A stretch of 64,000 nucleotides of DNA. Origin: JAJFJD01 sp965228695. GTDB lineage: Bacteria; Pseudomonadota; Alphaproteobacteria; UBA8366. The notes under the pieces are model-generated. The model made no database searches and had not been told where the DNA came from. It worked only from the letters and a program-made list of their open reading frames with translations. The stretch is taken from assembly GCA_965228695.1 (NCBI GenBank), contig CBDDIB010000002.1:3720001-3784000 (forward strand), given 5' to 3'. Both the position numbers and the translations under genes were made by a program. Below, piece after piece: positions 1 through 8,582 of this stretch. Numbering within the stretch: the first letter of the stretch is position 1; the number at the start of each line of letters is the position of its first letter.

Positions 1-2
1 AA

Positions 3-398
3 GCGCTGATCAAGATCACCGGCGTCCTGCCCGCCAACGAACAGCGCCGGCCCGAACAAATCGAGATTCACGCCATCGCCTCCGAGATGACGCCCGCCGT
101 GCGCGCGCGCATCGACGAGCTCGAGAAAGCCGTCGAGAACCGCCGCCGGCTCAAACTCGACTATGCCGACGCAGAAGAACGCTCGACAAAACGGGTGGTC
201 CGCCCGCTGGGCCTCTGGTTCTGGGGAAAAGTCTGGACGCTGATAGCCTGGTGCGAACTGCGCGAGGATTTTCGGGTGTTTAGGCTGGACCGTATCGCCG
301 AAATGACCGATCAGGACAGCCCGTTCAAGCCGGAACGGGGCAAGACGCTGACGGATTTCTACCGCCTTATGGAAGAGGAGTGCGGCCGGCCCTCGTAG
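3..398 (+). CDS. WYL-domain transcriptional regulator, C-terminal part (YafY family), cut by window start
   Basis: The reading frame is open from the first bases of the window, so the 5' end and the N-terminal helix-turn-helix lie outside. The visible 131 residues match the WYL-domain ligand-binding part of YafY-type regulators: a basic stretch RRRLKLDYADAEERSTKR is followed by RVVRPLGLWFWGKVWTLIAWCELR and FRVFRLDRIAEM, which is the usual beta-rich core and the closing FRLDRI motif. Such proteins bind DNA and sense small ligands or nucleic acids through the WYL fold. The gene ends convergently with the TPP enzyme on the other strand. The target of this regulator cannot be inferred. Confidence 0.85.
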   Translation, partial: ALIKITGVLPANEQRRPEQIEIHAIASEMTPAVRARIDELEKAVENRRRLKLDYADAEERSTKRVVRPLGLWFWGKVWTLIAWCELREDFRVFRLDRIAEMTDQDSPFKPERGKTLTDFYRLMEEECGRPS

Positions 399-416
399 AA
401 GCCCTGTCGGCCCGGC

Positions 417-2084
417 CTACCCCATATCCGTTTTTTCGCTCTGGCGCAGACCGTCGATGGTGTTCGCGGAATCCACGTTCTCCAGGCTGCTGACCACCTC
501 GATGACCGCTGGGCCGTCCGCCGCCATCGCTTCCTGCAGCGCCGGCCCCGCCTCTTCCGGCGTGCGCACGGTCAATCCGACCGCGCCGAACGCCCGGGCC
601 CAGGCCGCGAAATCGGGATTTACGAGATCCGTGGCGTGCGGCCGTCCGGGATAATGCGTTTCCTGATGCAGCCGGATGGTGCCGTAGTTCGAATTATTGG
701 AGATGATGATCCGCACCTTGGCCCGTTCCTTCACCGCGGTGGCCAGCTCGGAGCCGGTCATCAAGGCGCCGCCGTCGCCGACCAAGGCGATAACCTGCCG
801 GTCCGGGTGCCGCAGCGCGGCCGCGATGGACGCCGGCACGCCCATCCCCATCGCTCCCGCTTCCGAGCCGAGCAGCGTCTGCGTCGCCTTGAATCGGTAA
901 TGCCGGTGCATCCAGCTTGCGAAGCTGCCCGCATCGGACGTCAGGACCGCATCGTCCGGCAAGTGTTCCTGCATCGCCGCGATCATATGGCCGAAATCCA
1001 TGCCGTCCGATGCGTCCCGCGGCGTCAATGCGGCGCTCTCGTCATATCCCGCATGCGCCTTGGCAACCCAGGCCTTGCGGGCGTCCGAAACCGGCGGGGC
1101 GTTTTGCGCCGCAAGCGTTTCGAGGAATGGCGCGGCTTCGCTGACCAGCCCCATCTCCGTCGGCAGATTGGTGCCGATCTTGGCCGCGTCCGGATAGACA
1201 TGAACGAGACGCTGCGACGGGGTCGGGATCGCCCCGCCGAGGCATGCCATCTCGCCCATCCGGGTCCCGACGGCCAGGATCAGGTCCGCGTTGCGCACGG
1301 CTTCCTGAATCGCCGCGGGCGGCCGGATGCCAAGCTCACCGGCATAGTTCGGATGATCGTGATCGAACACGTCCTGATGCTCGAAGGTGGCGTAGACGGG
1401 AACGGACCAAGTCTCACTCGCATCCTTCAACGCCTTCCGTGCATCCGCCATGTGCGCACGGCCGCCGACGATCATGACGGGCCGTTCCGCCGACGCCAGC
1501 ATATCGGCCACCGCCGCCACGTCGCCCTCCGACGCCCGGATGCGCGGCGCGCCCTGGCGGCCCAACGGTTTCGCATCGGTCTTCATCTCCAGGACGTTGG
1601 TCGGCAGGCCGACGACCACGGCCCCCGGCGTACCGCTTTCGGCGATGCGGATCGCACGGGCAAGGATTTCGGCCATCCGGTCCGGGTGATCCACCTGCTC
1701 GACGCTTTTCGCCATGTCGCCGAAGGTCTTAACGAAATCCATCTCCTGCGTGGCGCCGCGCCCGATCCGCTCGTTGTTGACCTGTCCCAGCATCAACACC
1801 AGCGGATAGGCCCCCTGCTGTGCCGCATGGGCCGCGATCGAGGCATTCGTGGCGCCGGGCCCCCGGCTGGCGAAGACAACGCCCGCCTTGCCGGTCAGTT
1901 TCGAGTCCGCGAAAGCCATAAACGCCGCGCCGCCTTCGTGCCGGCAGGTCACCAAGTGGATCACCGGGTCTTCGTGCAGTTCGTCCATGACGGCGAGATA
2001 GCTCTCCCCCGGCACGCAGAACGCCCGATTGAGGTCGTGGAGAACCAATGTATCGAGAAGAACCTTTGCCGCCGTCGCACCCAT
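417..2084 (-). CDS. Thiamine pyrophosphate-dependent enzyme, acetolactate synthase large-subunit-like
   Basis: 555 residues in the usual three-domain order of the IlvB/POX family. The N-terminal PYR domain carries the catalytic glutamate in TCRHEGGAAFMA and the motif SRGPGATN. The C-terminal PP domain carries the TPP/Mg motif GDGGALM, completed by ISNNSNYGTIRLHQE. The start is an ATG with AGGGAGA just upstream. No ilvN-like small subunit is adjacent, and a dioxygenase is divergent, so this is probably not the biosynthetic acetolactate synthase. Members of this subgroup are decarboxylases, carboligases or oxidases of 2-oxo acids; the substrate is not predictable here. Confidence 0.85.
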   Translation of the reverse strand: MGATAAKVLLDTLVLHDLNRAFCVPGESYLAVMDELHEDPVIHLVTCRHEGGAAFMAFADSKLTGKAGVVFASRGPGATNASIAAHAAQQGAYPLVLMLGQVNNERIGRGATQEMDFVKTFGDMAKSVEQVDHPDRMAEILARAIRIAESGTPGAVVVGLPTNVLEMKTDAKPLGRQGAPRIRASEGDVAAVADMLASAERPVMIVGGRAHMADARKALKDASETWSVPVYATFEHQDVFDHDHPNYAGELGIRPPAAIQEAVRNADLILAVGTRMGEMACLGGAIPTPSQRLVHVYPDAAKIGTNLPTEMGLVSEAAPFLETLAAQNAPPVSDARKAWVAKAHAGYDESAALTPRDASDGMDFGHMIAAMQEHLPDDAVLTSDAGSFASWMHRHYRFKATQTLLGSEAGAMGMGVPASIAAALRHPDRQVIALVGDGGALMTGSELATAVKERAKVRIIISNNSNYGTIRLHQETHYPGRPHATDLVNPDFAAWARAFGAVGLTVRTPEEAGPALQEAMAADGPAVIEVVSSLENVDSANTIDGLRQSEKTDMG

Positions 2085-2268
2085 GATTGATCTCCCTGCG
2101 CCCAGCCGAGGGCTGCCGTTACGCGATTAAATGACTGGATGATAATTTGACCGCGCGATCCTGCCCTGTATCGCCCATGTTTCGCAAGTTCGGGATGGGA
2201 CGGATTATCTTTTGAACGGCATCCCGTGCTTTTCTACTATGACAAGGGAACACCGAGGATTAACCGGA

Positions 2269-3159
2269 ATGACCGAACAAACACTCGATAATCAGCCCTC
2301 GACCGCAAGGCCTGCCTTGGATGTCACGCCCGTCAGCAATGCCATCGGCGCGGAAGTTCGCGGCGTCGATCTAGCAAAGATCGACGACGCAACCTTCGCC
2401 GCGCTCCACGCGGCTTGGCTCGACTACGGCGTCCTTTTGCTCCGAAACCAATCGCTCAGCGACGCCGATCTCGTTGCCTTCAGCCGCCGCTTCGGCGACT
2501 TGGACGAGGCGCCGCCCAACGAGAACGGCAAGGGAGGCATCGACGGGTTTCCGGAAGTCTTGGTGCTCTCCAATGTTAAGGAAAACGGCAAGGCCATCGG
2601 TGCACTCGGGAATGCCGAAGCGATATGGCACTCGGACATGAATTACATCGCCGAGCCGCCGACGGGCAGCGTCTTGTATTCGCTCGAGGTACCCGACGCC
2701 GGCGGCGATACCGGATTTTGCAACATGTACCGGGCGCTCGAGGAATTGCCCGAGAATGTTCGCGCACGCATTGCCGACCTCAAGATCAAGCATGATTCCA
2801 GCACGAATAGCGGCGGCTTCCTGCGCGAAGGCGCAAAGCCCGTCACCGACGTTCGGGAGTGTCCCGGTGCGATCCATCCCATCGTCCGCACGCATCCGGA
2901 AACCGGCCGCAAAGCGCTTTATCTGGGCAGGCGGCGCTACGCCTACATCGTTGGGCTAGAACTCGACGAGTCGGAGACTTTGCTGGATGAAATCTGGTCG
3001 CACGCCACACGCGACGACTTTACCTGGCACCATCAATGGCGGGTCGGCGACGTGCTGATTTGGGACAATCGCTGCGCCATGCACCGCCGCGACGATTTCG
3101 ACGACAGCGCGCGGCGCGTCATGCACCGCACCCAGATCAAGGGCGATGCGCCTTACTAG
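2269..3159 (+). CDS. TauD/TfdA-family Fe(II)/2-oxoglutarate-dependent dioxygenase
   Basis: 296 residues. The facial triad is visible: the HxD motif in IWHSDMNY (about His121 and Asp123) and the distal histidine in WDNRCAMHRRDDF (about His272), followed by the 2-oxoglutarate-binding arginine region ARRVMHRTQIKG. The family hydroxylates substrates such as taurine, alkylsulfates or 2,4-D with decarboxylation of 2-oxoglutarate. I chose the ATG at 2269 because CGAGGAT lies just upstream; an in-frame start at 2212 would add 19 unconserved residues. The gene is divergent from the TPP enzyme, with about 180 bp of shared upstream DNA. The substrate is unknown. Confidence 0.85.
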   Translation: MTEQTLDNQPSTARPALDVTPVSNAIGAEVRGVDLAKIDDATFAALHAAWLDYGVLLLRNQSLSDADLVAFSRRFGDLDEAPPNENGKGGIDGFPEVLVLSNVKENGKAIGALGNAEAIWHSDMNYIAEPPTGSVLYSLEVPDAGGDTGFCNMYRALEELPENVRARIADLKIKHDSSTNSGGFLREGAKPVTDVRECPGAIHPIVRTHPETGRKALYLGRRRYAYIVGLELDESETLLDEIWSHATRDDFTWHHQWRVGDVLIWDNRCAMHRRDDFDDSARRVMHRTQIKGDAPY

Positions 3160-3168
3160 GAGCCGCCG

Positions 3169-3417
3169 TCAGCTTTGCGGCGTGTAGTCGCGGATACTGA
3201 TCAACTCCGCCTCGATCACCCAAAGAAGCAATGCGAACAATAGACCCGCGACAACCGTGGTAACGCCGAATTTGATCAGCAGCCGCGGTTTCGCGGGCGC
3301 GCTGGTCGCGTGCCCTTCCTCGGGATTCTCGACGGGCCGGTTGCCCCACGGCAGGATCGCGAACAGGGTGATCCACCAGATCACGATGAACGTCAGGATG
3401 CCCGTGAACCAATGCAT
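3169..3417 (-). CDS. DUF1467 family small membrane protein
   Basis: 82 residues with two transmembrane segments (about residues 3-22 and 52-71) flanking a short charged loop that contains LPWGNRPVENPEEGH. This pattern matches the DUF1467 family, which in Alphaproteobacteria is usually encoded right after methylmalonyl-CoA epimerase, as here. It follows mce by 3 bp and ends 9 bp from the convergent dioxygenase gene. Function is unknown. Confidence 0.8.
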   Translation of the reverse strand: MHWFTGILTFIVIWWITLFAILPWGNRPVENPEEGHATSAPAKPRLLIKFGVTTVVAGLLFALLLWVIEAELISIRDYTPQS

Positions 3418-3420
3418 GGA

Positions 3421-3825
3421 TCAGACCTGCTCCAATTCGATGAGCGTACCGCAAAAATCTTTGGGGTGCAGGAAGAGAACGGGTTTGCCATGGGCGCCGG
3501 TCTTCGGCTCGCCGTCGCCGAGCACCCGCGCGCCCTCCGCCTCCAGTTTATCGCGCGCGGCCAAGATGTCGTCCACCTCGTAGCAGACGTGATGAACGCC
3601 GCCCGCCGGGTTCCGCGCGACGAACGCCGCGATGGGCGACGTGGCGTCCAAGGGCTGCAGCAACTCGATCTTGGTGTTGGGCAGCTCGACGAACACCGTA
3701 TTGACCCCGTGATCCGGGAGCGGCAGCACCTCGGACACTTTTGCCCCCAACGTGTCGCGGTAGGTCGCGGCGGCGGCATCCAGATCGGCGACCGCGATCG
3801 CCACGTGGTTGAGTTTTCCAATCAT
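3421..3825 (-). CDS. mce: Methylmalonyl-CoA epimerase
   Basis: 134 residues, the normal length for this vicinal-oxygen-chelate enzyme. It interconverts (2R)- and (2S)-methylmalonyl-CoA in propionyl-CoA metabolism. The two VOC half-repeats are visible: LNHVAIAVADLDAA with LGAKVSEV and FVELPNTKIELLQPL in the first, and GGVHHVCYEVDDI with FLHPKDFCGTLIELEQ in the second. The His and Glu residues in these motifs are the expected metal ligands. It lies downstream of rnj, the usual alphaproteobacterial order. Confidence 0.92.
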   Translation of the reverse strand: MIGKLNHVAIAVADLDAAAATYRDTLGAKVSEVLPLPDHGVNTVFVELPNTKIELLQPLDATSPIAAFVARNPAGGVHHVCYEVDDILAARDKLEAEGARVLGDGEPKTGAHGKPVLFLHPKDFCGTLIELEQV

Positions 3826-3877
3826 TTTTTCTGCTCCGGACTGCGCCGCCTCCGGCGTTACGGCAATTCGTTTGTCC

Positions 3878-5554
3878 TTATACGCGGACCAGATGGATTT
3901 CGGTCTGCGGCCGCTTGCCGCACAGCTCGCGCAGGCTGCGCCGCACCGCCCGGCGCGCGGCCTCGCTCACCGTATCATCGTCGTCCCGGTCGCGGCGGGG
4001 CAACCGTTCGACGGCTGTGATGACCGCTTCAACCACCTCGTCGGTCACGTCGCCGTCGGTATCCGCCTCCTCGATACCATGCAGGCTGACCATCGGCAGA
4101 CCGCTGATCGTGCCATCGGGCCCGAGGATGATCGTGGCCACCGCCGAGCCATTGTAGACCATGCGCCGGCGATCCCGGATGACCGTGCTTTCCAGGTTGA
4201 TCAACCGACGGCCATCCATCGCCAGCCGCCCGGTGAACACCTCGTCGATGATCTCGCCCGGTCCCGGCGCCAGGCGGATCATCGACCCGTTGTGGCCGAC
4301 GATCGCCTTGGGCACCTGGCAGTCTTCGGCCAATTTGGCATGCGCCAGCAAATGCCGGGGTTCGCCATGAACCGGCACGGCGATCTTCGGCCGGATCCAT
4401 TGATACATCTGCGCCAACTCGTCCCGCGCCGGGTGTCCGGAAACATGGACGTTTTCCTCATAGGCGGTCACCACCTCGACCCCCTGCTCGCTCAAGCGGT
4501 TATGCAGGCGGTTGATCGCAATCTCGTTGCCGGGGATGATCCGGCTCGAAAAGATGACCGCGTCGCCGGGGTCGAGCGACACCTCAGGATGATCGCCATT
4601 GGCGATCCGGGGCAGTGCGGCGCGGGATTCACCCTGACTGCCGGTGCAAATCATCAGCGTCTTGTCACGCGGGAGGTATCCGACGTCATGCTCGGTCACG
4701 AAGGGTTTGATATCCCGCAGATAGCCGGTCTCCTTGGCCGACTCATACATGCGCCACAACGAACGGCCGACCAAGGCCACCTGTCGGCCATGCGCCTCGC
4801 CGACACGGGCCATCGTCTCCAACCGCGCCACGTTCGAGGCGAAACACGCTACCGCTACGCGGTTCTCGAAGCGGCCGACCACATCCAGCAAGGCTTCCCG
4901 AACGTCCGCTTCCGATCCGGAATCGCCGGAAACCAGGGCATTCGTCGAATCTCCGACCATCGCCAGCACACCGGCTTCGCCGGTGCGGATCAGCGCCGCC
5001 TCGTCGACGGTCGGGCCGACCAGCGGGTCCGGGTCGATCTTCCAATCGCCGGTATGCATCACGCGTCCGACCGGCGTCTCGATGACCAGGGCATTCGGTT
5101 CCGGAATGGAATGGGTCAGCGTGATCAACTCGATATCGAACGGGCCCACCGAAAATGTGCCGGATAGCGGCACCTCGGTCACCGGCACGCGGTCGACCAA
5201 ATCCGCTTCGACCAGCTTGCGGCGCAGCACCGAGAGGGTGAAAGGCGTCGCATAGACCGGGCATTGCAGCCGTTCCCAGAGATACGGCACCGCCCCCAGG
5301 TGATCTTCATGCGCGTGCGTCAGGACAAGCCCCGCCAGTTCATCCCGGCGTTCCTCGATAAAGGCGGGGTTCGGCATAATGACATCGACGCCCGGGGTCG
5401 AGTCGTCGCCAAAGGTGATGCCCAAATCGACCATCAGCCACTCGCCGGCGTGCCCGTAGAGGTTGAGGTTCATCCCGATCTCACCGGTGCCGCCGAGCGG
5501 CAGGAACAGCAACTCGTCGTCACCGGGGCTGCCGGTCTTCAAATAATCGCTCAT
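3878..5554 (-). CDS. rnj: Ribonuclease J
   Basis: 558 residues. A metallo-beta-lactamase/beta-CASP ribonuclease with 5'-3' exonuclease and endonuclease activity in mRNA turnover and rRNA maturation. The zinc motif is LTHAHEDHLGAVPYLW; further conserved elements are MHTGDWKIDPDP, GDSTNA, CTGSQGE, SSRIIPGNE and HVSGHPARDEL followed by VPVHGEPRHLLAHA. The C-terminal domain carries RDRRRMVYNG. The ATG overlaps the coaX stop by 4 nt, so the two are translationally coupled. Confidence 0.95.
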   Translation of the reverse strand: MSDYLKTGSPGDDELLFLPLGGTGEIGMNLNLYGHAGEWLMVDLGITFGDDSTPGVDVIMPNPAFIEERRDELAGLVLTHAHEDHLGAVPYLWERLQCPVYATPFTLSVLRRKLVEADLVDRVPVTEVPLSGTFSVGPFDIELITLTHSIPEPNALVIETPVGRVMHTGDWKIDPDPLVGPTVDEAALIRTGEAGVLAMVGDSTNALVSGDSGSEADVREALLDVVGRFENRVAVACFASNVARLETMARVGEAHGRQVALVGRSLWRMYESAKETGYLRDIKPFVTEHDVGYLPRDKTLMICTGSQGESRAALPRIANGDHPEVSLDPGDAVIFSSRIIPGNEIAINRLHNRLSEQGVEVVTAYEENVHVSGHPARDELAQMYQWIRPKIAVPVHGEPRHLLAHAKLAEDCQVPKAIVGHNGSMIRLAPGPGEIIDEVFTGRLAMDGRRLINLESTVIRDRRRMVYNGSAVATIILGPDGTISGLPMVSLHGIEEADTDGDVTDEVVEAVITAVERLPRRDRDDDDTVSEAARRAVRRSLRELCGKRPQTEIHLVRV

Positions 5555-6324
5555 GCAGGATTGTTCCGCTTGTAGACCTCTTCGAGGCCGCGGATCGTCA
5601 ATTCCCGGTCGATATGCTCGATCACGTTGGATGTCTCCGCGAAAAGCGGCGCCAGCCCGCCGGTCGCAACGACCGGGAGCGATTCGCCGTATTCGTCGCG
5701 GATACGCGTCACGACACCCTCGATCATCGAGATGTAGCCCCAGAAGACCCCGGACTGCATCGCCGGCACCGTGGCCTTGCCGATGACCTTATCGGTTTTC
5801 TGGACCGCAACGCGCGGCAATAGCGCCGACGCCATGGAGAGCGCGTCCATCGAGAGATTGATTCCCGGCGCGATCACGTTGCCGCAAAAATTGCCGTCTT
5901 TATCGATGACGTCGAAGGTCGTGGCCGTGCCGAAATCGATCACGATCAGTGGGCCGCCATACCCGCTATAGGCCGCCACTGTATTGACGAGCCGGTCCGC
6001 GCCGACCTGTTCGGGACGGTCGATGCGCACGCCGATGCCAAGATCCAACGCCGGGTCACCAATCATCAGCGGCTGTTGATGAAAGTATTTCTCGCACAGG
6101 GTCACCAGATTGAAGCGCGCTTCCGGCACGACGGTGGCGATGATCGCGGCGGTGATATCCTTCGGTTTGATGCCGGAAAGGCTCATCAATTGGGTCAGCC
6201 ACACCGCATATTCGTCCGCGGTCCGCTTCGGGTTATTGTGGCAGCGCCAAATTCCCTTGCGGTCACCGTTTTCGGAAACGGAAAACACGACATTGGTGTT
6301 CCCGGAATCAATCGCTAACAGCAC
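5551..6324 (-). CDS. coaX: Type III pantothenate kinase
   Basis: 257 residues, first step of coenzyme A synthesis. The ASKHA-fold motifs are present: the N-terminal phosphate loop LLAIDSGNTNVVFSV, the pantothenate site GADRLVNTVAAYSGYGG with DFGTATTFDVID, and TGGLAPLF near the C-terminus. It sits between birA and rnj, an order common in Alphaproteobacteria, and overlaps rnj by 4 nt. Confidence 0.95.
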   Translation of the reverse strand: MLLAIDSGNTNVVFSVSENGDRKGIWRCHNNPKRTADEYAVWLTQLMSLSGIKPKDITAAIIATVVPEARFNLVTLCEKYFHQQPLMIGDPALDLGIGVRIDRPEQVGADRLVNTVAAYSGYGGPLIVIDFGTATTFDVIDKDGNFCGNVIAPGINLSMDALSMASALLPRVAVQKTDKVIGKATVPAMQSGVFWGYISMIEGVVTRIRDEYGESLPVVATGGLAPLFAETSNVIEHIDRELTIRGLEEVYKRNNPA

Positions 6325-6348
6325 CGTGTCACTCCTGCACTCCCGGCA

Positions 6349-7089
6349 TCATAGGAAGACATCGCCCGCCGTCACGGCATTTTCCGACCCGTCGGGCAGA
6401 CGCACGATAAGCGCGCCGTTGTCATCCATACCCAGGAACTGTCCTTTGAATTCATGGTTAGGCAACCGAACGGTGATTTCCTGCCCCAATCCACGCGCCC
6501 TGGTAAGCCACGCCCTGCGCACCGGCGTGATGCCCGCAGTCTCCCATTCCCCGCGCCGGCGGTGCAAGCTGTCCAAAAGAGCCATGAGGATGGCCTTGCG
6601 ATCCGTCGATGCCGCCCCTGCATCTACCAAACAGGTCGCCGGCAGGGTTGTCTCGTCCGGGGCCACGGCGACGTTCAACCCGCATCCGACGACAACCCAA
6701 TCGACCCGGTCGACCGCCGCACCGGACGATTCGAGCAGGATACCGGCGATCTTCTTGCCGTCGACCAATACGTCGTTCGGCCATTTCTGTTCTATCCGGG
6801 CGCTGTCCGGCAGCAACTCGACCAGTGCGTCCGCCATGGCGACCGCCGCGACGAGCGAGAGTTGCGCCGCCACTGCGGGCGGCGCCGACGGGCGCAAAAT
6901 GGCCGAAAAGTAGAGATTTCCTTCAGGCGACTGCCAACGGCGGCCACGGCGGCCACGCCCTGCCGCCTGGCGATGCGCCCACACCACCGTGCCTTCCGCG
7001 GCGCCGTCGGACGCCAAACGGCAAGCCTCGTCATTGGTCGAGTCGAGCAATTCGTGCTCGATTACCGAAAACGGCGGCGGTGCGGTCAT
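6349..7089 (-). CDS. birA: Biotin--[acetyl-CoA-carboxylase] ligase
   Basis: 246 residues, the monofunctional type without the N-terminal helix-turn-helix of E. coli BirA, so it should not be a repressor. The biotinyl-AMP loop AAGRGRRGRRWQSPEGNLYFS is clear, followed by KWPNDVLVDGKKIAGIL with the catalytic lysine region, and a small C-terminal SH3-like domain (GQFLGMDDNGALIVRL). It attaches biotin to carboxylases. The gene follows nuoN by 24 bp, so it probably belongs to the same transcript. Confidence 0.95.
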   Translation of the reverse strand: MTAPPPFSVIEHELLDSTNDEACRLASDGAAEGTVVWAHRQAAGRGRRGRRWQSPEGNLYFSAILRPSAPPAVAAQLSLVAAVAMADALVELLPDSARIEQKWPNDVLVDGKKIAGILLESSGAAVDRVDWVVVGCGLNVAVAPDETTLPATCLVDAGAASTDRKAILMALLDSLHRRRGEWETAGITPVRRAWLTRARGLGQEITVRLPNHEFKGQFLGMDDNGALIVRLPDGSENAVTAGDVFL

Positions 7090-7113
7090 CTCGCCCGCCC
7101 GGTAAGGTCCGTT

Positions 7114-8565
7114 CTATGTCTGAAATAACGATGCGGCCGCCGCATCGGCAATCTCTAAGACGGGGGACAGTCCAATGAAGAACAACACCGTCACGATGGC
7201 CGTAACCGCAAGCACCGCGCTCACGCCCTTGCCGATCGGGCGTTCCAGCGGTTCACCGGCGTCGTCGAAATACATCACCTTGACGATGCGAACGTAATAG
7301 AAAGCCCCGAAAACGCTCGTCACAACGCCGATGATGGCAAGCGTGACGAGTTCGGCCTGAATGGCCGCCATGAAGATATAGAGCTTACCGAAGAACCCGG
7401 CCAACGGCGGAATGCCTGCCATCGAAAACATAAAGATCAGGAACGCCAAAGCCATCGGCGGGTTCGCCTTGCCAAGTCCGGCGAGACTATCGATCGTTTC
7501 CACCATCTCGCCCTTCTGCCGCATACTCAGGATGCAGGCGAAGGTGCCCATGGTCATCACCAAATAGATCGTCATGTAGACCAGCACGGCGGTAATGCCG
7601 TCGCGTCCGCCCGCCGCAAGGCCAATCAGCGCGTAACCGACATGGCCGATCGAGCTATAGGCCATCAGGCGCTTGATATTGGTCTGGTTGATGGCGGCCA
7701 GCGCGCCCAGGATCATCGACAGGATCGAGACGAAGACGATGATCTGACGCCACTCGTCCAGCATGGCGTCGAACGGGCCCACCATCACGCGCAGGAAAAG
7801 CGCGATGGCGGCGATCTTCGGCGCGACCGAGAAGAAGGCGGTGACCGGGGTCGGCGCGCCTTCGTAGACGTCCGGCGTCCACATGTGGAACGGCACCGCG
7901 GAAACCTTGAAAGCCAAGCCCGAAATCAGGAATACCAAGCCGACGATCAAGCCGATGCTCGGCTCGCCGCCGCCGGTAAACTGCTTGGCGATCAATGTGA
8001 AGTCGGTTGTCCCGGCAAATCCGTAAATCATCGAGCAGCCGTACAGCAGCAAGCCGGACGACAGGGCGCCGAGAACGAAGTACTTAAGGCCAGCCTCCGT
8101 CGACCGCGTGGAATCGCGCCGAAATGCGGCGATGACGTATAGCGAAAGGCTTTGCAGTTCCAAGCCGAGATAGAGCGAAATCAAGTCATTCGCCGAAATC
8201 ATCATCATCATGCCGAGCGACGCGAAGACGATGAGGATGGGGTATTCGAACCGGGCCATGCCCTCCTGGCGGAGAAAGCGATCGCTCATAATCAGCGTCA
8301 CGGCGGACCCGACAAGCACCAACACCTTCATATAGACAGCGAAACCATCGACGATGAACAACCCGTTGAAGGCAAGCGTGCGGTCGCTGCCCTGGAACAG
8401 CACCATCAGCATGGCCACGACCAATGTGATGATCGAGAAAGTGGCCACCGTGCGATAGGCCCGCTTTTCGCTGGTGAACACACCGACCATCATGAGCGCC
8501 ATGCCGAACACGGCCAGGACGATTTCCGGCAGCGCGGGGGTGATTAGGGGCAAGGCATGGTTCAA
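7114..8565 (-). CDS. nuoN: NADH-quinone oxidoreductase subunit N
   Basis: 483 residues, an antiporter-like membrane subunit of complex I with about fourteen transmembrane helices. Conserved elements include LELQSLSLYVIAAFRRDS, FKVSAVPFHMWTPDVYEGAPTPVTAF and IKRLMAYSSIGHVGYALIG, with the lysines and histidine expected in the proton path. The predicted start is TTG, preceded by GAGGGTGA; no in-frame ATG lies closer to the nuoM stop. It is the last nuo gene and leads into birA. Confidence 0.95.
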   Translation of the reverse strand: MNHALPLITPALPEIVLAVFGMALMMVGVFTSEKRAYRTVATFSIITLVVAMLMVLFQGSDRTLAFNGLFIVDGFAVYMKVLVLVGSAVTLIMSDRFLRQEGMARFEYPILIVFASLGMMMMISANDLISLYLGLELQSLSLYVIAAFRRDSTRSTEAGLKYFVLGALSSGLLLYGCSMIYGFAGTTDFTLIAKQFTGGGEPSIGLIVGLVFLISGLAFKVSAVPFHMWTPDVYEGAPTPVTAFFSVAPKIAAIALFLRVMVGPFDAMLDEWRQIIVFVSILSMILGALAAINQTNIKRLMAYSSIGHVGYALIGLAAGGRDGITAVLVYMTIYLVMTMGTFACILSMRQKGEMVETIDSLAGLGKANPPMALAFLIFMFSMAGIPPLAGFFGKLYIFMAAIQAELVTLAIIGVVTSVFGAFYYVRIVKVMYFDDAGEPLERPIGKGVSAVLAVTAIVTVLFFIGLSPVLEIADAAAASLFQT

Positions 8566-8582
8566 CGGTTCACCCTCTCATC

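Noticed and set aside
417..2084. Calling the TPP enzyme ilvB
   Set aside because: No regulatory subunit gene is adjacent and the neighbourhood is not branched-chain amino acid synthesis; only the broad family is supported.
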